In this document: one piece after another, positions 61,634 to 64,000 of the stretch
Layout of the letters: each line of letters begins with the position of its first letter
Position numbering within the stretch: the stretch's first letter is position 1
Source of the DNA: Megamerina dolium
Taxonomy: Eukaryota; Arthropoda; Insecta; Diptera; Megamerinidae
DNA: 64,000 nucleotides
Direction: 5' to 3'
Assembly (NCBI GenBank): GCA_963854835.1
Contig: OY978526.1
Coordinates: forward strand, 24,892,334 to 24,956,333
The notes under the pieces: generated by a model
What the model saw: the letters and a program-made list of their open reading frames with translations, nothing else
The model's database searches: none
Told to the model about the DNA's origin: nothing
Position numbers and translations under genes: made by a program

Positions 61634-61749
61634 GTTTCGTTTTTATTGTTGTTGTTGCTACTGCTGCTACTATTGTTGTTGTTCACGTTATTGCTTGCAT
61701 TAGTACCGATATATTTCACCAACATAATAACAGCAATTATTGTGTGCAA
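61405..61749 (-). CDS. Asn/Ser-rich in-frame upstream segment of the Patj-family gene, ending in UGA
   Basis: This segment has the same reading frame as the PDZ exon and ends in TGA at 61407-61405, followed by C. It contains poly-Asn and poly-Ser runs (a GCT/AGC trinucleotide repeat seen on the plus strand near 61605-61635). A non-repetitive, coding-looking stretch follows: DSIYETPCGHNKIKSPFHSE, then EETEGGAAAQQAIAVNEEVY. The first ATG is at 61725 with A at -3; the frame opens after a TGA at 61770-61768. It could be a Patj exon with an unrecognised donor, a readthrough leader, or a short upstream product. No domain is recognised. Confidence 0.45.
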
Positions 61750-61768
61750 GATACGACCAATACGTGAT

Positions 61769-64000
61769 CACCAAGTCCACCACAAATACCACAACAGACC
61801 GGAGATGATTGCAAGGTATCCCAAATTTGTATGTGTGTGCGTGTTTGTGTGCGTGTTTTTGTGTGTGTGTGTGTGTCGTCGTCGATAGATACACCGTAAT
61901 CTCTTAAAAAAACATTTACAATGACATTAATCGCATCGCATCACTCACTCATTACCTTTAACGGTAATGTACCTCTGTACAAGAAGAAAAACGAATAGTT
62001 GAAAGACGCGTGACGTAATTTGGCTAGCATTCATTCCATATAGTAATGGAGATGGTAGAGGGATGGGGCAAACGGCAAAGACGATAAATGAAGACAAAAT
62101 CAAAATCGTTTAAACTCACTAGCACACATACACGCACACACACTAACCGTTCTCTCACAGTTGGGATTGAATTGGAGGTGGAGTTGTACTTCGTCGGCTT
62201 ATCGATGCGTTACTTAACGTTAGTACCCACTATGTTGATTATGTCCGTTTTATAGTAGGCGTCGTTTCGTACCCTCCCTACACAATCCGTTAATAAGGTA
62301 GTATTTAACTTTTGGTGTGGTAAGTGCGAGTGTGCAGGGATATGAACTTCTTGCAATGGCAACTTATTTTATGTTTATATGTGCTTCTGATGATGATGAT
62401 GATGATTGGATGCTATTAATGATGATGATGCCGGTGATGTGCTTTTAATAATGTTGTCTGCTGATTCTATACGATGCTTCTTTCTACATATAAGGCATTA
62501 GTAACGTGATTGCTAATAAAGATGTTGGTAATGATTTTCCAATTTCAGCTATTAACCAACACGGATGTGCGGTAAATCAAGTTATTATTGTTGCTAGTGT
62601 TGTTCTTGTTTCTGTTGTTGAGTGGTGGATTGTGAATCGGTATTCTTTTTTCAATCGAGTTCAATGGTCGTTGGGAAATTTCATTAAATTTGATTTCATT
62701 TCATTTTTGCATGCATATAATTGTGAATGTTTGTATAAACTGTATATGATTTGTATGTTTTACTGCCTTTCTGTGTCTAATTGTCTTATTGTGCTTGATT
62801 GGTCTTTGCCTATGGAAGGCAAAAAAAAAAAACAAAAATCGGCCTTTATTTAAGTATTTGTTCCTTTCATAAGCATTAAATTATTTTGCTTAACCAGCGT
62901 ACTTATGTGCTTTGCTTCACTACTTTTTGTTGTTAGAATTGCTGCTGTTGCTGCTGCTGCTGTTATTATGGTTTGATGAATCTTATGTTCCTGTTGTATT
63001 TACTATATTCTTTATATATATATTTTTTTATTATTAGCCTTATTTAAGCCAATTGAAAATCGATTGCACGATATCTACCACATAAAAGCATAAACATACA
63101 ATTCCATCGTAGCAAATGAAAAACGTAACGTTTCTCATATACGTGTAAATAAAAAAAATATATATGCACGTACACAGCAGGGAGTGTATATGAGCGTTAT
63201 TCGTTTGTTGGCCGATTTCTTGTTACTGTGTTGTTTCTGAGACGTGCTGTTGGTAGCTGTTATCGTATATTCGCGTTTTTAATTTATGTCCCTGAACAGT
63301 AAATTTAGAGTTGAATATAGGACTTTTTTCCATCTCATTCCTATTTTGGTTATTATTGTTGTTATTGTTGTTATGGCTTATTTTCCCATTCTCTTTCACT
63401 TCCTTTGACATAAATTTCAATATGAAACTAACGCGTCTTCTGCGTGTATATCGGCATGTCAATGTATTATTACATAGGCTATATATTGTACTATATATGT
63501 ACATACATAAGCCAGAGTGCGTGCGTGCTCGTGCTCGTGTGTTTGTTGGCGTATGGTGATTGTCTTACTGTAATAACTATTATTCAGCCAAAATCAAAAA
63601 AAGAAAAAAAAAAACTTCAGCAACTTTATGGAGTGTTATTGCAGTTGTTGTTGTTGTTGTTGTTGTTGTTATTTCTGCTACCGCTCTGTTATCGTTTTCA
63701 ATTTTTATTACTTTATGGCTTCAGGCTTAGATTTGCTTGTACGAGAGTGTGTCTAAAACAAAAAAAAAACTCTTCTTCATTGTCGTGCTGATGTATACGA
63801 ATATGTATACTCCTTCCTAGGGACATACTTTCAATAAATCACAATGACTAAGTGACAAACTGACCCATTGTCGCTTGGGTTAGTGGCATTTCTTCATTCT
63901 GATGTATTTCATACTATATGTAAGTACATACATCAGACGTACGTAACGCGATTTAATTTGTACATGAGCTGTGTGGTTGCACTCAAATGGGAGTGGGTGG
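61769..64000. other. Probable intron or 5' flank of the Patj-family gene, with microsatellites
   Basis: No L27-like or other exon was recognised. The stretch contains GT (about 61859-61877), GAT (62389-62406), GCT/GTT (62942-62965), TTGTTA (63350-63370) and TTG (63643-63672) repeats. Frames of 60-115 codons on both strands are low complexity. Trinucleotide repeats could sit in unrecognised exons, but nothing here proves it. Confidence 0.45.

Noticed and set aside
61534..61888. Leu/Ala/Val-rich plus-strand frames of 77-110 codons
   Set aside because: Antisense readings of the GCT/GTT trinucleotide tracts that encode poly-Ser and poly-Asn on the minus strand.

Overview
This window looks like nuclear DNA from a higher (schizophoran) fly, plausibly a tephritid fruit fly. 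It is AT-rich, full of CA/GT, AT, poly-A/T and trinucleotide microsatellites, and carries fly-type transposons: a DD41D rosa-like mariner, D34D mariners, LOA/I-type and RTE-type retrotransposon scraps, and a tRNA-derived SINE. The tephritid guess rests on the rosa-like element, a group first described from Ceratitis rosa, and on the low gene density. It is an inference.

Only one host gene is convincing. A minus-strand Patj-family scaffold with four PDZ domains occupies about 58.58-61.35 kb as one long open exon. A coding-like, in-frame Asn/Ser-rich segment lies just upstream at about 61.4-61.75 kb, separated by a single UGA. No L27 domain is visible, so 5' exons probably lie beyond 64 kb or are missing. 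A consensus splice donor 20 nt after the stop suggests a 3'UTR intron or a longer isoform.

Everything left of 58.5 kb is non-coding or mobile DNA. Region by region: an RTE-type reverse-transcriptase tail (1-168); an apparently intact mariner with 31-bp inverted repeats and TA duplications (753-2057) inserted in an array of ~150-bp repeats; two decayed SINE bodies (5.5-5.9 kb); a satellite-like region rich in ATGTCGAA and its complement with a 100-bp AT tract (6.47-7.49 kb), repeated at 14.27-15.31 kb; LOA/I-type fragments (9.0, 11.0-12.1 and 47.9-48.5 kb); arrays of ~150-155-bp repeats sharing TTGTATGGGAG at many places; a mariner remnant (28.9 kb); two nearly identical SINE copies with target-site duplications (30.1 and 56.3 kb); RTE-type fragments (34.2-34.7 and 37.4-37.8 kb); a full-length but broken mariner (39.8-41.0 kb); and a 5'-truncated mariner (48.9-49.7 kb). 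The rest is AT-rich sequence with microsatellites and no recognisable gene.

The most interesting signals are the recently mobile tRNA-derived SINE, the intact DD41D mariner, a superfamily of ~150-bp tandem repeats in several diverged forms and both orientations, the ATGTCGAA repeat family, and the in-frame UGA upstream of the PDZ exon. All homology statements come from reading the sequence and remembered family motifs. No search was run.
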